Shown: positions 1-11,686 of the stretch, piece after piece | Layout: each line of letters opens with the position of its first letter | Numbering within the stretch: position 1 is the first letter of the stretch | Source of the DNA: Henckelia pumila | Lineage: Eukaryota > Streptophyta > Magnoliopsida > Lamiales > Gesneriaceae | Direction: 5' to 3' | Assembly: GCF_033568475.1 (NCBI RefSeq) | Contig: NC_133122.1 | Location: 165,814,130 to 165,878,129 of the forward strand | DNA length: 64,000 nucleotides | The notes under the pieces: generated by a model | Databases searched by the model: none | What the model was told of the DNA's origin: nothing | Seen by the model: the letters and a program-made list of their open reading frames with translations, nothing else | Program-made: the position numbers and the translations under genes

Positions 1-1
1 G

Positions 2-118
2 CTCAAAAACAAGACAATTCAGCTAGTTAAAGTTCAGTGGAGTCGACATGGCACTGAAGAAGCGACTTGGGAGACTGAGTCAGATATGAAACAGAGATTT
101 CCAGAGTTGTTTCATTGA
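2..118 (+). CDS. C-terminal end of gypsy polyprotein (integrase tail with chromodomain-like motif), partial
   Basis: Thirty-eight codons are open from the window edge to a TGA at 116-118. The reading frame contains VKVQWSRHGTEEATWE, the pattern (V-K-W ... E-A-T-W-E) that ends the chromodomain-like tail of Tekay/Del-type integrases. The equivalent region of the minus-strand element at 24451-24774 reads almost the same, VKVQWSRHAVKEATC. It is truncated by the window, so the state of the whole polyprotein is unknown; this piece has no stop or frameshift. The function would be target-site choice by the integrase through chromatin binding, inferred from the family. Confidence 0.7.
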   Translation, partial: LKNKTIQLVKVQWSRHGTEEATWETESDMKQRFPELFH

Positions 119-217
119 TGTGAGTTCTTATTCTGCTTTATGTTATTTCTTTATCTTATGTGTATACAGATTATCTATACAGCTTGCTTATGATTTCGAG
201 GACGAACTCATGTCTTA

Positions 218-229
218 GTGGGGGAGAAA
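218..229 (+). other. Polypurine tract of element A
   Basis: GTGGGGGAGAAA lies immediately 5' of the LTR start TGTAAGG, preceded by TTTCGAGGACGAA, the usual motif before the plus-strand primer in plant gypsy elements. It marks 230 as the first LTR base. Confidence 0.8.
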
Positions 230-2321
230 TGTAAGGCGCGGGATTATTTAATTTTAATTCGAGAATATTTAATTTGGGAATATTTAGAGTTTAGAATTAA
301 ATTCTAATATTTTTAAATTGAAAAGGATTGAAATTGAATTAAATTGCTTCTCCGAGGACTGAATTGCAAATAGCCAAAAGTTCAGGGACTAAAGTGCAAA
401 TATGCTATATATATCTAATTCTCCACTTGAAGTATTCTGAATTACACGTGAAGCATCAGAAGAAAAAGGGAAGAACGGCTGAAACCCTCCAAACTCCATT
501 TTTGATCCGAAAAAGCTTCGATAACTCACGCTCCGGTTGTCAGAAATTTCAGATAAATATATATCTGCGATCACCGCTCCGAGACCTTCATTTTGGTACA
601 AGTTTCATTCATCTTTCTCATACTTTATTTTATGTTGAAGATGGGTTGATATTCTTTTTGGTTATATATGTGATTGAGCTGTTATCGGTTACGTATTCGC
701 AGACGGCTTGGAAAAAGACCATCGTTTTGATTTTATATGATTTTATGAAGCAAAATTCGAACCCTACCCTATCTGATTATGATGATTTTCGAGTTATGTG
801 TGATGATATGTTAGAGATAATGAGTTATATGGATTGTTGGATCGATTGTGATATTGTTTGGATTGCCGGTTTGTAGCCGTTACGCCGTCGATTCGCAAAA
901 TTTCAAGACTTTGATATTATTGATTAAAGGAAACATGGTTTGAGTTGCATCTGATCTTGTTAGTTATTCGATATATTATTTCTCAGCTTTCAGTTGAAGA
1001 TTGACGACTCGAGAAGTAGTATTCGAACCGTGACAAAGTTGAAGCAAGGTTTGATAGCATTGCAATTGAGATTGAGTTGAGAAATTAAGCAACCTTTTGA
1101 TATGATTTATCATTGATGTCATTGTAGATTTAACGTACTTTCAGACTCGACATTGAAAGGTATAAATGACAGCGAATCCAGATGGGATAGAACACTCGAA
1201 ATAGCTATCGTTTCGAGTATTCCCTTGTTAATCACATACTTGGTTGATTCTGTATTTTATGTGATTAAATGCTTTGATTGCTTTACATGCTTATGTGATT
1301 GGTTGTTCAAGATGTTTTATATCATTTAATGCATACAGAACATGTTGCATTCATCTTGAACTCCAGCTTGAAAAGCACAGAGGGTTGAAAGGCCTAGAGT
1401 GCATATGACGTTTGGAGGGCTATAGTTGAGTGGCACAGATTGTAGACTTACTTCCAGAGCCAGAAGACTCACTATAGTTGCACCAAAGTCAGAGGAAATA
1501 AAGTATTTAACTTCACCTCGATTGGTGAGTTGGTGTTCGTTAAAGATTTTATTTCTTCGGGATCCCAAAGAACTTATATTCGATTGATATCAGCTTGATA
1601 GCCTCTTTTGCCATATGCATTGCATTCACGTTTATTATCTCGCGCTTTATGTTGTTTATACTGGGATTTTATTCTCACCGGAGTTATTTGGCTATTGCTT
1701 TGTTTTGTATGTGTGCATGGCAATAGGTGGGGCAGGAGCAAGTCAGAAGAGACAGTGATGGCTCGAGATAGAGTTATAGCATGTGAGGATATGGGTTGTA
1801 GCAGCAAAACATGTGCTTTGAGTGAATAAACATGTTAGTAAAGAATACAAGAATGTTGTATAAGTTGTTAACTACATATGTAACTTGTGTAGGAAAGCTT
1901 ATCAGATGTTAATAGATTGCATGTTTATTATTTTGAAGCTTGTATCAGAGTATGTGTTTGTATGTTTCAAGTTTGGACAGCAAAAATCTGCCCTGCATTT
2001 TCTGGAAAATGTGGCCCGCTCGATCGGTAGAAAGTCACCGATCGAGCGAGGCCCTTATTTTGCAAGGCAGAGAAACCAATTTTGTGCCCGCTCGATCGGT
2101 AGAAAGTCACCGATCGAGCAAGGCCAAAAATCCCTGGACCCAAGAGTTTTAGTTTGGAGCTCGCTCGATCGGGCAACTTTTTCCGATCGAGCGAGACTGT
2201 GTAATTTTTAAAAAAAAAAAAAAAAATTTAGCTCTTGGTTCTTTAATTCTTTTAAGTACTTGATTAATTGTTAATGATAAGACATTGCCCTAAGATAAGA
2301 TTAGCAACCCGGGTCCCCACA
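230..2321 (+). repeat. 3' LTR of gypsy element A
   Basis: The LTR is 2092 bp and bounded by TG and CA. A TATATATAT box at 406-414 would set the transcription start about 30 bp downstream. Its opening 220 bp are homologous to the LTR that starts at 62627, sharing for instance AATTTGGGAATATTTAGAG and GGACTGAATTGCAA-type strings. Near its 3' end are three 32-bp hairpins and a run of A, the same order as in the LTRs of element B (22333 and 29329). Open frames inside it, such as 364-876, have no recognisable domain and are treated as chance. Confidence 0.8.
2017..2193 (+). repeat. Triplet of 32-bp hairpins in LTR A
   Basis: Units at 2017-2048, 2089-2120 and 2162-2193 each have a CGCTCGATCGGT left arm, an 8-nt centre and an ACCGATCGAGCG right arm. 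The last base of the second unit is changed, and the third has one changed base in each arm next to the loop. Spacing is 72 and 73 bp. They fall downstream of the TATA box, so would be in the RNA leader. Confidence 0.85.
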
Positions 2322-3327
2322 GATATTATGTCCGATGCAATTTTTTTATGTTTTTAAATTTTTTTGGGTACAATTGAAATTTTATGAAAATTTGACTAGC
2401 TTACCTTTAGATTAATTTTTAGTAAAATCATATATTTTTTATAAATAAATAATTAAAATCAATAATCAGAATGTGATTTTAATTATTTATAGTAAAAGGA
2501 GTTTTATAAAAAAATTAATTATTAATAAATTAATTATAAATTAAATAAAATATTTTGTTTATTTTGTTAATTTATTTAATAATTATGGCGGTTAGTGATA
2601 AAATAACAAGACCCATGATTTAATCAATTAATTAATTTTTTAAAATTATTTTATGATAATATGTGATATTATATGCATGAAGGATTATCAAGAGCCACGA
2701 CCAATATGATAGGTGTATGTTAGGATATTTTAATATTTTCATTATATTTTATTTGGAATAAAAGTAGGTCCGGTTTAAGGCCCATTCCCACCTCATGAGA
2801 TGTATTTCTTATGTGTCATGTCTATTCAAATATATTTATTAGAATCAGTGATATATCAAGACTCAAAGAAGTTGGGCCCGATGCACAAGATAAAAACATG
2901 TAAAATATTGGAAGCTTATGTAATAAGTTGCATTTGTATCCCTGCATTTACATAGGTTTTGGTCCTGGATCCATGTTTGGCTCACATGGATTGATCATCC
3001 TTGTCTTATTGTTATATTATGATATGTGTGATATATAGTAATATGCATTTATGTATATTATTAGATAATATAGTTGCATGAATCTGGCAAGCATAAAAAC
3101 TCACGGCACACGATTTTAAATAAAATGATGAGACAATTTTAAAATAAAATCCCTCATTGTGAATTTTATTCAAAATTATATCAAACCATAAAAATTTAAA
3201 ATAGTTTAATTTATTCTTTTCTTCCATCGACGATGGTTGAATGATGAACGCTACCCGCAGTCGGTGTCTGGCTCATATTATTAGGGAGATCTGAACGCCA
3301 AAAATTTTTTACTTCCACTGGCATATT
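2322..3327 (+). mobile_element. Remnant of a copia 5' leader, related to the element at 11687
   Basis: From about 2660 to 3300 this stretch matches the non-coding leader of the intact copia (about 14350-15000) in the same order. Shared landmarks are GTGTATGTTAGGA, the GGCCCATTCCCACC-like block, the TGGAAGC..TATGTAATA block, the AAAATCCCTCATT block, CTTCCATC.ACG, GCTACCCGC and GGCTCATATTATT. It has no LTR, PBS or coding part and is cut on the right by gypsy element C. The first 340 bp are AT-rich and show nothing recognisable. It is an old, diverged copy of the same copia group. Confidence 0.7.
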
Positions 3328-4761
3328 GTAGTAACCCAGTCCCATTTTACAAGATTAAATGGTTTAACTTGATTAAGTGATTTTAATGGGATTAATCGGA
3401 CAAAGAAATCGACTTCAGGACGTTAGAAATGGTCAAATGGACTTGGACAAGTTCAGAAGGTCCGAACAAGATCGGAAGATCCAAAGTGATCAGATCAAGT
3501 GATGGTGTTCGGAAGCTAGATCGGAACGTTCGAAGGTGAGATCGGAACTTCCGATAGAGTTAGGCCATGTGCACTTGTGACGTGTCGTTGATGTTTGAAC
3601 ACGTAGTTTCATGCATGGAATCAAAACTTACGAAGCCTAGATCAGAGCTTCCGATGATGGCCGTTCAGGACGTGGCCATCATGTAGAGATCGGAATGTCC
3701 GATCGGGAGTTCGAAACATCCGATCTCTGACTATAAATAAAGCATCCAAGAGCCCATTTTCTTATCCAATTAACAAATTTTACCTCTTGTTTCTTGAGTA
3801 GATTAGGGGCTTCTAGCCTTTGTTGGTGAGGGACGGGCCTTGGAGAGGCATCTCCCAAGTCGTAGCGGAGTTGTGCCCAAGTTTTGGGGCAATCAACAAC
3901 AATGGGCTAACGATAGACGAAGGTATAATCCGAGTTTCTATAAATATTTTGGGAGTATCTATTAGCTTAGTTAAGGATTTTAGATGATGATTAGTAATAT
4001 AGTAATCCTGTGATTATATGCTTGGATAGTAGAGCTGGTGTAGCTTGCCTAATAATATTGAGGTACGAAAGTACAGTTTAAGATACCCTAACTGAGTATG
4101 CATGTATTAGGTGTTGCATTATTTATATGGCATGATTTTATCTGCATATGTATTATGTCATGATATTATGCTTTATGCATATTTATATTAAGCTTTCATC
4201 CTTGAGATAGTCGGTGTTAGGGTATTTACCCTAAGTATTATTGGATGGTTGGACACGTGTATTCGTGATCAGGTCACCGATATTCATAGTAGGGTATGGG
4301 AGCCACCTCCTGGTGTGACGGCACAGAGTGCTACATAACTTGGCGCCGAGTTTGTTTGATCAGAGTTTCTTGACCTTGAGTTTTGGCACCCCGTACATTT
4401 GCATTCATGCTCATATAGTATTTGTATACTCACACTCTCGTGCTGAGCGTAGTCGCTCACGTCCATATTTCTGTGTTTATTGGACACCCTATTAGACGGG
4501 GCATGTCTTAGGTTGGACGGAACAGGAGGCTCAGGACAGACTTAGTTGCATGGTTTTGGCAGCTTTGTTTATTCAGGGGATTGTATCAAAACTTTTTAGT
4601 TTGGTACTGAGAATCTGGTTCAATTTGGTTGTAATAAAATTTGGATTTCTTTTGCTTGAGTTTGTATAACTTTGGTGTTTTCAGTTGATAAATTCTGATT
4701 ATTAAGCTTATTGAATGCTTAATTTTCTGATTAGTATGTGATAACAGTTCGGCTCACAACA
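3328..4761 (+). repeat. 5' LTR of gypsy element C
   Basis: The LTR starts TGTAGTAACCC and ends CACAACA, 1434 bp. The TATA box TATAAATA is at 3732-3739. The 270 bp upstream of it contain a run of near-palindromes of the type GATCGGAAnnTTCCGATC. A module GCTCACGTCC ... GGACACC ... GACGGGGCA (about 4456-4503) is shared with the LTRs at 31663 and 60792. Confidence 0.85.
3468..3725 (+). promoter_or_regulatory. Cluster of GATCGGAAnnTTCCGATC-type half-site palindromes upstream of the TATA box
   Basis: At least six degenerate copies precede the TATA box at 3732, such as GATCGGAACGTTCGAAG near 3522, GATCGGAACTTCCGAT near 3541 and GATCGGAATGTCCGATC near 3691. The 3' LTR has the same array before its TATA box at 9738, and the minus-strand LTR at 60792 has one next to its TATA box at 61832. 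Position and repetition suggest a promoter element; this is inference. Confidence 0.6.
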
Positions 4762-4765
4762 TTTA

Positions 4766-4777
4766 TGGTATCAGAGC
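4766..4777 (+). other. Primer binding site of element C
   Basis: TGGTATCAGAGC, complementary to the 3' end of initiator methionine tRNA, sits four bases after the LTR end. This is the common PBS of plant LTR retrotransposons. Confidence 0.9.
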
Positions 4778-4843
4778 ATGCATAAAATATTTATGGGAGT
4801 TAGACTTGACTCTTTGGTTTTTGATGTGCATTAATCCTTTCCG

Positions 4844-7800
4844 ATGGCTGATAGAGATGAGGAGAGCAAGGGTCGTGTTGGTCGGTGGGGAGATGATGAT
4901 GCTCCTAGAAATCCCCGTGCATACCATTATCCTCGATAGTGTAGAAGTTGCTTCGAGCTACATAGATTCGTGCAGATAGGCCCGAAGCCTTTAGTAGGAG
5001 GTGAGACCCCCGAGGCAGCAGAGCATTGGTTCGAGCGGATGGAGAATTGCTTTCGTGCTTTTGATTGCTCCGAGGACCAGAAAATGGAGGCTGCTACTTT
5101 TCTCTTAGAGGGGCGTGCTCGTAAGTGGTGGAGATCCATGTCTACACCGTTACTTCAGGAGCATGGGCATGTCTGGTGGCCAGATTTTTGAGATTGGTCT
5201 GTTAGTTGCATTTTCCTCCAGCTCTCCACCGGGCGAAAGCGATTTAGTTGCTTAATTTGAAGCAGGGATCCTTGTTTGTTGATGAGTATCAGCAGATGTT
5301 TATTGACCTCCTCCCATATTGTCCTCATATTGGCGCCAATTCTGAGGCGAAGTATGATCACTTCCTGCAGGGATTGAACCAAGAGATTTTTGATCGGGTC
5401 ACTGTATGTGATGACCCCACTTCTTATGAGGGCTTAGTGAACTGTTGTAGGCAGGCATAGATAAGTGTGAACCATGGTAGGATGCTTCAGTCTTCTTGAC
5501 CTACGAGCTCTTTGGGTCCTCGTGCCCAGTATTTTAAGAAGTCTTCTTCTACTACTTCTTTCCCTGGATCCGGTGGAGTTATGCGCTTTGGGAAGAAAGG
5601 TCAGTGTGCTCACTTTGGGAATAATCACCCGACGAATAAATGTCGCAAGGCTGCAGGAGGTTGTTTTTGTTGCGGGGAGATTGGTCATCTCAAGAGAGAT
5701 TGTCCACAGGCTAGGGGATCAGGATCAAGTTCTGGTTCTCAGACTATATTCCAGCAGAGGCCACCGGGGAAATCAATAGGAGGTTGTAATCTGGGACCAC
5801 GAGCTCCAAGTCAAGTGTTCTCTTTGAGTCACGATCAAGCTGTGGAGGAGAATGAGAGGGTTATTGCGGGTACGTTTCTTTTATGCAGTATACCTGTTTT
5901 GTTCTTACTGAGAATGGTGCATCTCATTCCTTTATATCTGCACGTTTTGTCAAGCGTCACCAGTTACCCTATATTGTTCTAGACGTAGTAATTTCTGTTT
6001 CTATACCAACTAGTCAATCAACGTTGGCTAAACGTCTAGTATTGGGTTGTCCTTTAGAATTTGAGGGTAATGTTTTGACAACGAATCTCATGGTGTTAGC
6101 GATGGAAGATTCTGACTGCATATTGGGTATTGATATGTTGACCACGTACCGAGCTTCAGTGGACTATTACCAGAAACTTGTGTGATTTCATCTAGTGGAG
6201 ATGATAATTTTTTTTTCTATGGTGAGGGAGCGCGACCTCCGATGCCTTTTTTATCTGCTTTGAGAACCTGTCGAGCTCTGGAGTCAGGAGGGGAAGACTA
6301 CCTCATCTATGCAATTGATATATCCACTGAGAGTGTGGTATAGGATATTTTCCAGTTGTTAATGAATTTCCTGATGTTTTTCTTGATGAGATTATGAGTT
6401 TTCTTCCTCTACGGGAGGTTGAGTTTGACATTGAGTTAATGCCAGGGTCTTCCCCTATTTCACGAGCACCTTATTGTCTGGCTCCGTTAGAGATGCGTGA
6501 GTTGAAGCAACAGTTGCAGGATCTCTTGGACAAGGGTTATATTTGTCCTAGTGTATCTCCGTGGGGAGCTCCTGTTCTCTTTGTGAAGAAGAAATATGGT
6601 TCTATGCGACTGTATATTGATTATCGACAGTTGAACCACGTGACCATCAAGAATAAGTTTCATTTACCTCGTATTGATGATTTATTTGATCAGCTTCAGG
6701 GTACTTTGGTATATTCCAAGATAGACATGCGATCAGGGTATCATCAAATGCGAGTTAAGGAATACGATAGCCAAGACTGCATTTTGGACTAGATATGGAC
6801 ATTATGACTTCTTGGTAATGCCATTTGTGTTGACTAATGCGTCGGTTGTATTCATGGATTTGATGAATAGTGTTATCAGGGAATATTTAGACAAGTTTGT
6901 CGTTGTGTTCATCGATGATATTATGGTATATTCTCGTAATTTGGATGAGCATGCATATCTTTTGAGGCTCGTGTTGCAGACTCTTCAGGAGAGGCAACTT
7001 TACGCAAAGTTGAGTAAGTTTGAGTTTTGGATTGATCGCGTGGTGTTCCTTGGCCATGTTATATCCAGCCAAGGAGTTTCAGTTGATCCGAGCAAGATTG
7101 ATTTTGTGTTGAATTGGTCGCGCCCGACGATGGTGGCTGAGATCCGTAGTTTTCTGGGTCTGGCAGGATAATATCATTGTTTCATCAACGAATTTCTCGC
7201 AGTTTTCACGACCTTTGACGCAACTTACTCGGAAAGGTGTAACTTTAGAGTGGTCCTCAGAGTGTGAGGAGAAATTTTGTGAACATCAACGACGGTTGAT
7301 TTCTGCGCTTGTGTTGGCAATACAGTCTGATTCTGAAGGGTATATTGTGTATACTGATGCTTCTCTACAAGGATTGGGTTGTCTTTTGACTCAGAATGGG
7401 CATGTGATTGCATACACTTCTAGATAGCTGAAGGTTCACGAAGGGAATTATCTAGTGCATGATCTTGAACTAGCAGATATCGTCTTTGCATTGAAGATTT
7501 GGCGTCATCATCTGTATGGAGAAAAATTTGAAATCTTCACTGATCACAAGAGTCTCAAGTATTTGTTTACTCAGACAAAGTTGAATATGAGACAACTACG
7601 CTGTATGGATTTGCTGAAGATAATGATTGCAAGATTAAATATCATCCAGATGTTGCTAACCTTACTGCTGATGCTTTGAGTCGCAACGTTCGAGTATCTG
7701 CACTTCAATTTTGTCTTATCGCTAGTGCAATTCAGGATTGTTTTTTTTTTTCAGGATTCACCTTTAAGCATAAGAAGGGAATGATGAGTATTCAGATGTT

Positions 7801-9160
7801 TGTGATTTTATCTGAGCCAGCTTTGTATTCTCAGATTCATGATGCTCAGATTTCTAATTCGAAGACTCAGCGATTGGCTAGGATAGCCAACAGTGACAGT
7901 GACAGTACGTCTGGATTTCATTACCATTCAGATGATTTTCTGTGCTTATCCGGACGTATTTTGGTACCTGAGGATGACACTCTGAGGAGAAATAAGATGT
8001 ATAAGGATTTGTGAACTCGGTTCTAGTGGAAACAAATGAAGTGCAGTGTTTACCAGTATATTTCAAGACGTTTGGTATGTCAACAGGTTAAGGCAGAACA
8101 TCGACGACCTGAAGGATTGCTTAATAGTCTGCCGATTCCGGAGTGGAAATGGGAGTTTATTACGATGAACTTTGTGACCCATTTGCCAGTGTCTTCGAGG
8201 AATTGTGATGTTATCTGGGTTGTGGTGGATCGACTCTCCAAGTCATCGCATTTCCTTCCATATAATTGAGACTATAATTTTGATCGCATGGCTCGCCTGT
8301 ACATTCAAGAGATTGTACGATTCCATAGAGTGCCTATGAGTATTGTCAGTGATAGAGACCCCAGGTTTACTTTGAGGTTCTGGAGGAGTTTTCAGCGTGT
8401 TTTGGGCACTACTCTCAGTTTGAGTACAACGTATCATCCAGAGACAGATGGGAAAATAGAGCGTACGACCCGTACTCTTGAGAATATGTTGCGAGCGTGT
8501 ACTATGGATTTTGGTCCATCTTGGAAAGACCATTTTCCATTGATTGAATTCGCGTACAACAACAAATATAACCGTAGTATTGGTATGACACCATTTGAAG
8601 CATTGTACGGGCGATGATTTCGTACTCCATTATTTTGGGAAGAAGTTGGGGAACAACAAGTGGAAGAACCAGAACTAATCCAGTAGGCCGTTGATATAGT
8701 TGATCAGATCAAGAGGCGCATTAGAACTACATAGGACTTACAAGACAGTTATGCTAATGCCAAGCGCAGAGCGTTGTAGTTCCAAGTTGGTGAAATTGTT
8801 CCTGAAATTTTTACCCTTTTGCAGGATATTGAGATTTGGTATCAAGGGAAAGCTATCTCCAAGATTCATTGTTCCATTCGAGATTTTGGAAAGTGTTGGA
8901 GATTTAGCTGACAGACATGCTTTGTCGCCGTATTTTTCTAGCATCCACAATGTGTTTCATGTATCACTATTGCGACGGTATGTGGCAGATGATTCTCACA
9001 TTTTACAACCGACTGAGTTACAATTGGATACAGATTTGATGTATGTGGAGAGACCTTTGATTCTGGATCATAAAGATAAGGTGTTACGAAACAAGTTCAT
9101 TCCTCTCATTCTAGTTCAGTGGCGCGCAGCGTCGAGGCACTGAGGAAGACACTTGAGAAC
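4844..9160 (+). pseudogene. Gypsy gag-pol relic of element C
   Basis: The frame opens with ATG at 4844 and stops at 4937-4939. Gag continues in other frames (4970-5460), with two zinc-knuckle-like clusters near 5600-5710 (C-x2-C-x4-H-x4-C in CFCCGEIGHLKRDC). Protease (5883-6185) has lost its catalytic Asp-Thr-Gly, reading ENGAS. Reverse transcriptase spans 6394-7171 with FIDD near 6908 but is split by a frameshift around 6790. RNase H pieces lie at 7215-7679, and integrase at 8036-8617 includes SDRDPRF and the YHPETDGKIERT region. The tail at 8700-9143 ends in a chromodomain-like remnant. Domain order PR-RT-RH-INT defines Ty3/gypsy. There are at least eight stops or frame changes, so it cannot make a polyprotein. 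Confidence 0.9.
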
Positions 9161-9318
9161 TAGAGAGCTGCATGAGTTTGGAACATCCTGAGTTGTTTTG
9201 ATTGTACTTTTGTTTTAATTATTGTACCTTGTAAAATATTCAATGGTAATAAGAGGATGTTTTTATTCAGTTTTGAGTTTCATTTAATTAAGAGTTAATT
9301 TCGAGGACGAAACCTCTT

Positions 9319-9331
9319 AAGTGGGGGAGAA
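9319..9331 (+). other. Polypurine tract of element C
   Basis: AAGTGGGGGAGAA, preceded by TTTCGAGGACGAAA, abuts the 3' LTR start TGTAGTA at 9332. Confidence 0.85.
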
Positions 9332-10318
9332 TGTAGTAAATCAGTCTCATTTTACAAGATTAAATGGTTAAACTTAATTAAGTGATTTTAATTTTATTAA
9401 TCAGACCAAAAAATCGACTCCAGGACGTCAGAAATGGTCAAAGTGGACTTGGACAAGTTCGTAAGTTCCGAACAAGATCGGAAGATCCGAAGTGATCGGA
9501 TCAAGCGATGGTGTTAGAAAGCTAGATCAGAACATCCGAAGGTGAGATTAGAACTTACGGTCGAGTTAGGCCATGCGCACTTTTGACGTGTCGTTGACAT
9601 TTGAACACGTAGCTGCATGCATGGGATCGGAACTTCCAAAGTCTAGATCGGAGCTTCCAATAGTGACCGTTCGTGACATGGCCAGAATGCAGAGATCAGA
9701 ACGTCCGATCGGGAGTTTTGAACGTCCAATCTCCTCCTATAAATAGGGCACCCGAGAGCCCACTTTATTTGCCAATTCACAACTTTTCCCTCTTGTTTCT
9801 TGTGTATCTTAGGGGATTCTAGCCTTTCATGGTGATGGACGGGCCTTGGAGAGGCATCTCCGTAGTCGTAGCGGAGTTGGGCCTAAGTTTTGGGACAATC
9901 GACAACAATGATCTAACGACGGACGAAGGTATAATCCGAGTTTATATAAATAGTTTGGGAGTATCTATTAGTTTAGTTAAGACCTTTATATGATAATTAG
10001 TAATATAGTAATCCTTTGATTATAGGCTTGGACAGTAGAGCTAGTGTAGCTTGCCTGATACTATTGAGGTACGAAAGTACTGTTCGAGATACCTTGACTG
10101 ACCCTAACTGGGTATGCATGTATTATGTGTTGCATTATTTATATGACATGATTTTATATACATATATATTATGTCACGATATTATGCTTCATGCATATTC
10201 ATATTGAGTTTTTATCCTTGAGATAAACGATGTTAGGGTATTTACCCTAAGTATTAGTAGATCGTTGGACACGTGTATTCGTGATCAGGTCATCGATATC
10301 CACAGTAGGGTGTGGGAG
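9332..10318 (+). repeat. 3' LTR of element C, truncated
   Basis: It matches the 5' LTR (3328 onward) collinearly up to the CAGTAGGGTGTGGGAG block and then ends. TATAAATA is at 9738-9745, with the same palindrome cluster upstream. Substitutions against the 5' LTR are frequent. The last third of the LTR is absent. Confidence 0.85.
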
Positions 10319-11686
10319 TGTTGCGTATTTTTCGCTCGCAAGCGCACGGTGTCAAGTTTTAATATAGAGAGAATAAAGTATCGTTCCCACGAGGAGTATG
10401 CTTTGGAAATTATATCAGTGATTGTAATTAAAATAATCTAAACTTTATTTAGAAAATTAAATAGAGAATTTTTGTTTTCAAATTTAAATAATCAAGAAAA
10501 TTAATAAGCAAATCACACACTGAGAAAGATATCACTGAGAGAAAAATTTCTAGTGGATTTGATTTCACTTATTTTCTACAACGACTACTTCTAATTAATT
10601 TATACTTATTAATTCTTTTCATTTAATAGCCAAGAACACTTAAGTTTTTTTATTTATCTCTCTCGAGAAACAAATAAAATGTATCAATTAAGATTTGATT
10701 CTAATATCCCTATTAAAAATTTAGACTTAATGATATGAGTTAAACAATGTTCTTATATACACTAGCTTTGTTAAAGTTATACACTATATCGAGCTATATA
10801 AATATTAACAGTGTATTTTTTTTTGGTCCTATTCAAAATACCCTCTCTCGAGCACCGATTTCAAATAAATATGAAAATTCAATTATTAATCATGTAATTG
10901 AAAATGAAATCAAATCTAGAAAACACAATTAAATTAAGGGAATTAAATCACATAAAATCAAAGAGACGTAGAAGTTTTCCTACCAAGCTACATCATCATC
11001 TAGACTTAAAAGATTTAGTTCATAATCAAAATAGTGCAAAAACAAATCATGTTTTTGAAACTAGACATCAATTCAACAATTAAAAGCTTAAGTAAAGAAT
11101 AACAAATCCGAATAAGCGCGTCTCTGTCCCTAGTTAGCGCGATCTTCGTCTTTGTTCCTTGATGTTCTTCAGTTTTTGCATATTTTCAGCCTCCAAGCCT
11201 CCCTCAATCTCTCACGTTTGTGCTGTGATTATATGTTGTGCAGCAACTTTTCTTCCCTCAATATCTCTTGTGCGTGATCTGCTTCTTAGGTGCGGCTGCT
11301 GTGTGTGCGGCTCCTCCAGATTTTGATGCGGCCAGCCCCCTCTTTTGCGCATTAGTTTTTTGCGGCTTTATATAAGTTAAAGTTCGACTCGAAGCCCGTC
11401 AGTCGAAGCCCAACAAATCAAGAGTTTTAAAGTTTTGAACTTATGATTTCATTTATTCACGCAGCAGCAACGCCTCTGCTCTTCTTGAAGATCTTAAGCT
11501 CTTCCATATGCGATCCTTGAGCGCTTCTGCCCTTCCAAATCTTCACTGATGCGCTTCTTCTTTCTCTTCTTCCATGCGCTTCAGCTCTTGTTTTAAGTGC
11601 TTTTGCTCTTTATTGTTTCGAAGCTCAAGTACAGAAGCTCCATTTCTATAGCGCAGAAGCATTCACGCTTCGTATCTTCAAGGCGT
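10319..11686. repeat. LTR-like segment of an unidentified LTR retrotransposon (Tat/Retand-like), left part
   Basis: It begins TGTTGCG followed by CGCAAGCGCACGGTGTCAAG and GTATCGTTCCCACGAGGAG. Motifs of this kind (a CAAGxGCAC string, then a 'cccac-gagg' string) also open the segment at about 32897, and I know them from LTRs of Tat/Retand-type elements. The rest is AT-rich with no coding signal. The young copia is inserted at its right end. Family assignment is from memory of the motif only. Confidence 0.45.
11682..11686 (+). other. Left target-site duplication of the copia element
   Basis: GGCGT here and GGCGT at 21248-21252 flank the element exactly, the 5-bp duplication expected of a copia integrase. 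Confidence 0.95.

Larger units (their letters stand above)
1..2321 (+). mobile_element. 3' end of a Ty3/gypsy retrotransposon (element A), chromovirus Tekay/Del-like
   Basis: The window opens inside the element. It shows the last codons of the polyprotein, a short 3' UTR, a polypurine tract and a complete 3' LTR of about 2.1 kb that begins TGTAAGG and ends CCACA. The 5' part lies outside the window. The base pairs directly after the LTR are GATAT, a candidate target duplication whose partner cannot be seen. The long LTR and the polyprotein ending are what is known for Tekay/Del-type chromoviruses; the lineage assignment is inference. Confidence 0.8.
3328..10318 (+). mobile_element. Decayed Ty3/gypsy element C, 3' LTR truncated
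   Basis: It is delimited by a 5' LTR at 3328-4761, an initiator-Met-type PBS, a gag-pol relic, a polypurine tract and a 3' LTR that stops at 10318, where TGTTGCG of another repeat starts. The LTR copies are clearly diverged, and the polyprotein carries many stops and frameshifts, so it is an old insertion. The missing 3' LTR segment, equivalent to about 4302-4761, was not found elsewhere in the window. Confidence 0.85.

Noticed and set aside
364..876. 170-codon open frame on the plus strand inside LTR A
   Set aside because: It lies wholly in the LTR, has no domain and low-complexity composition; the homologous LTR at 62627 does not keep it open.
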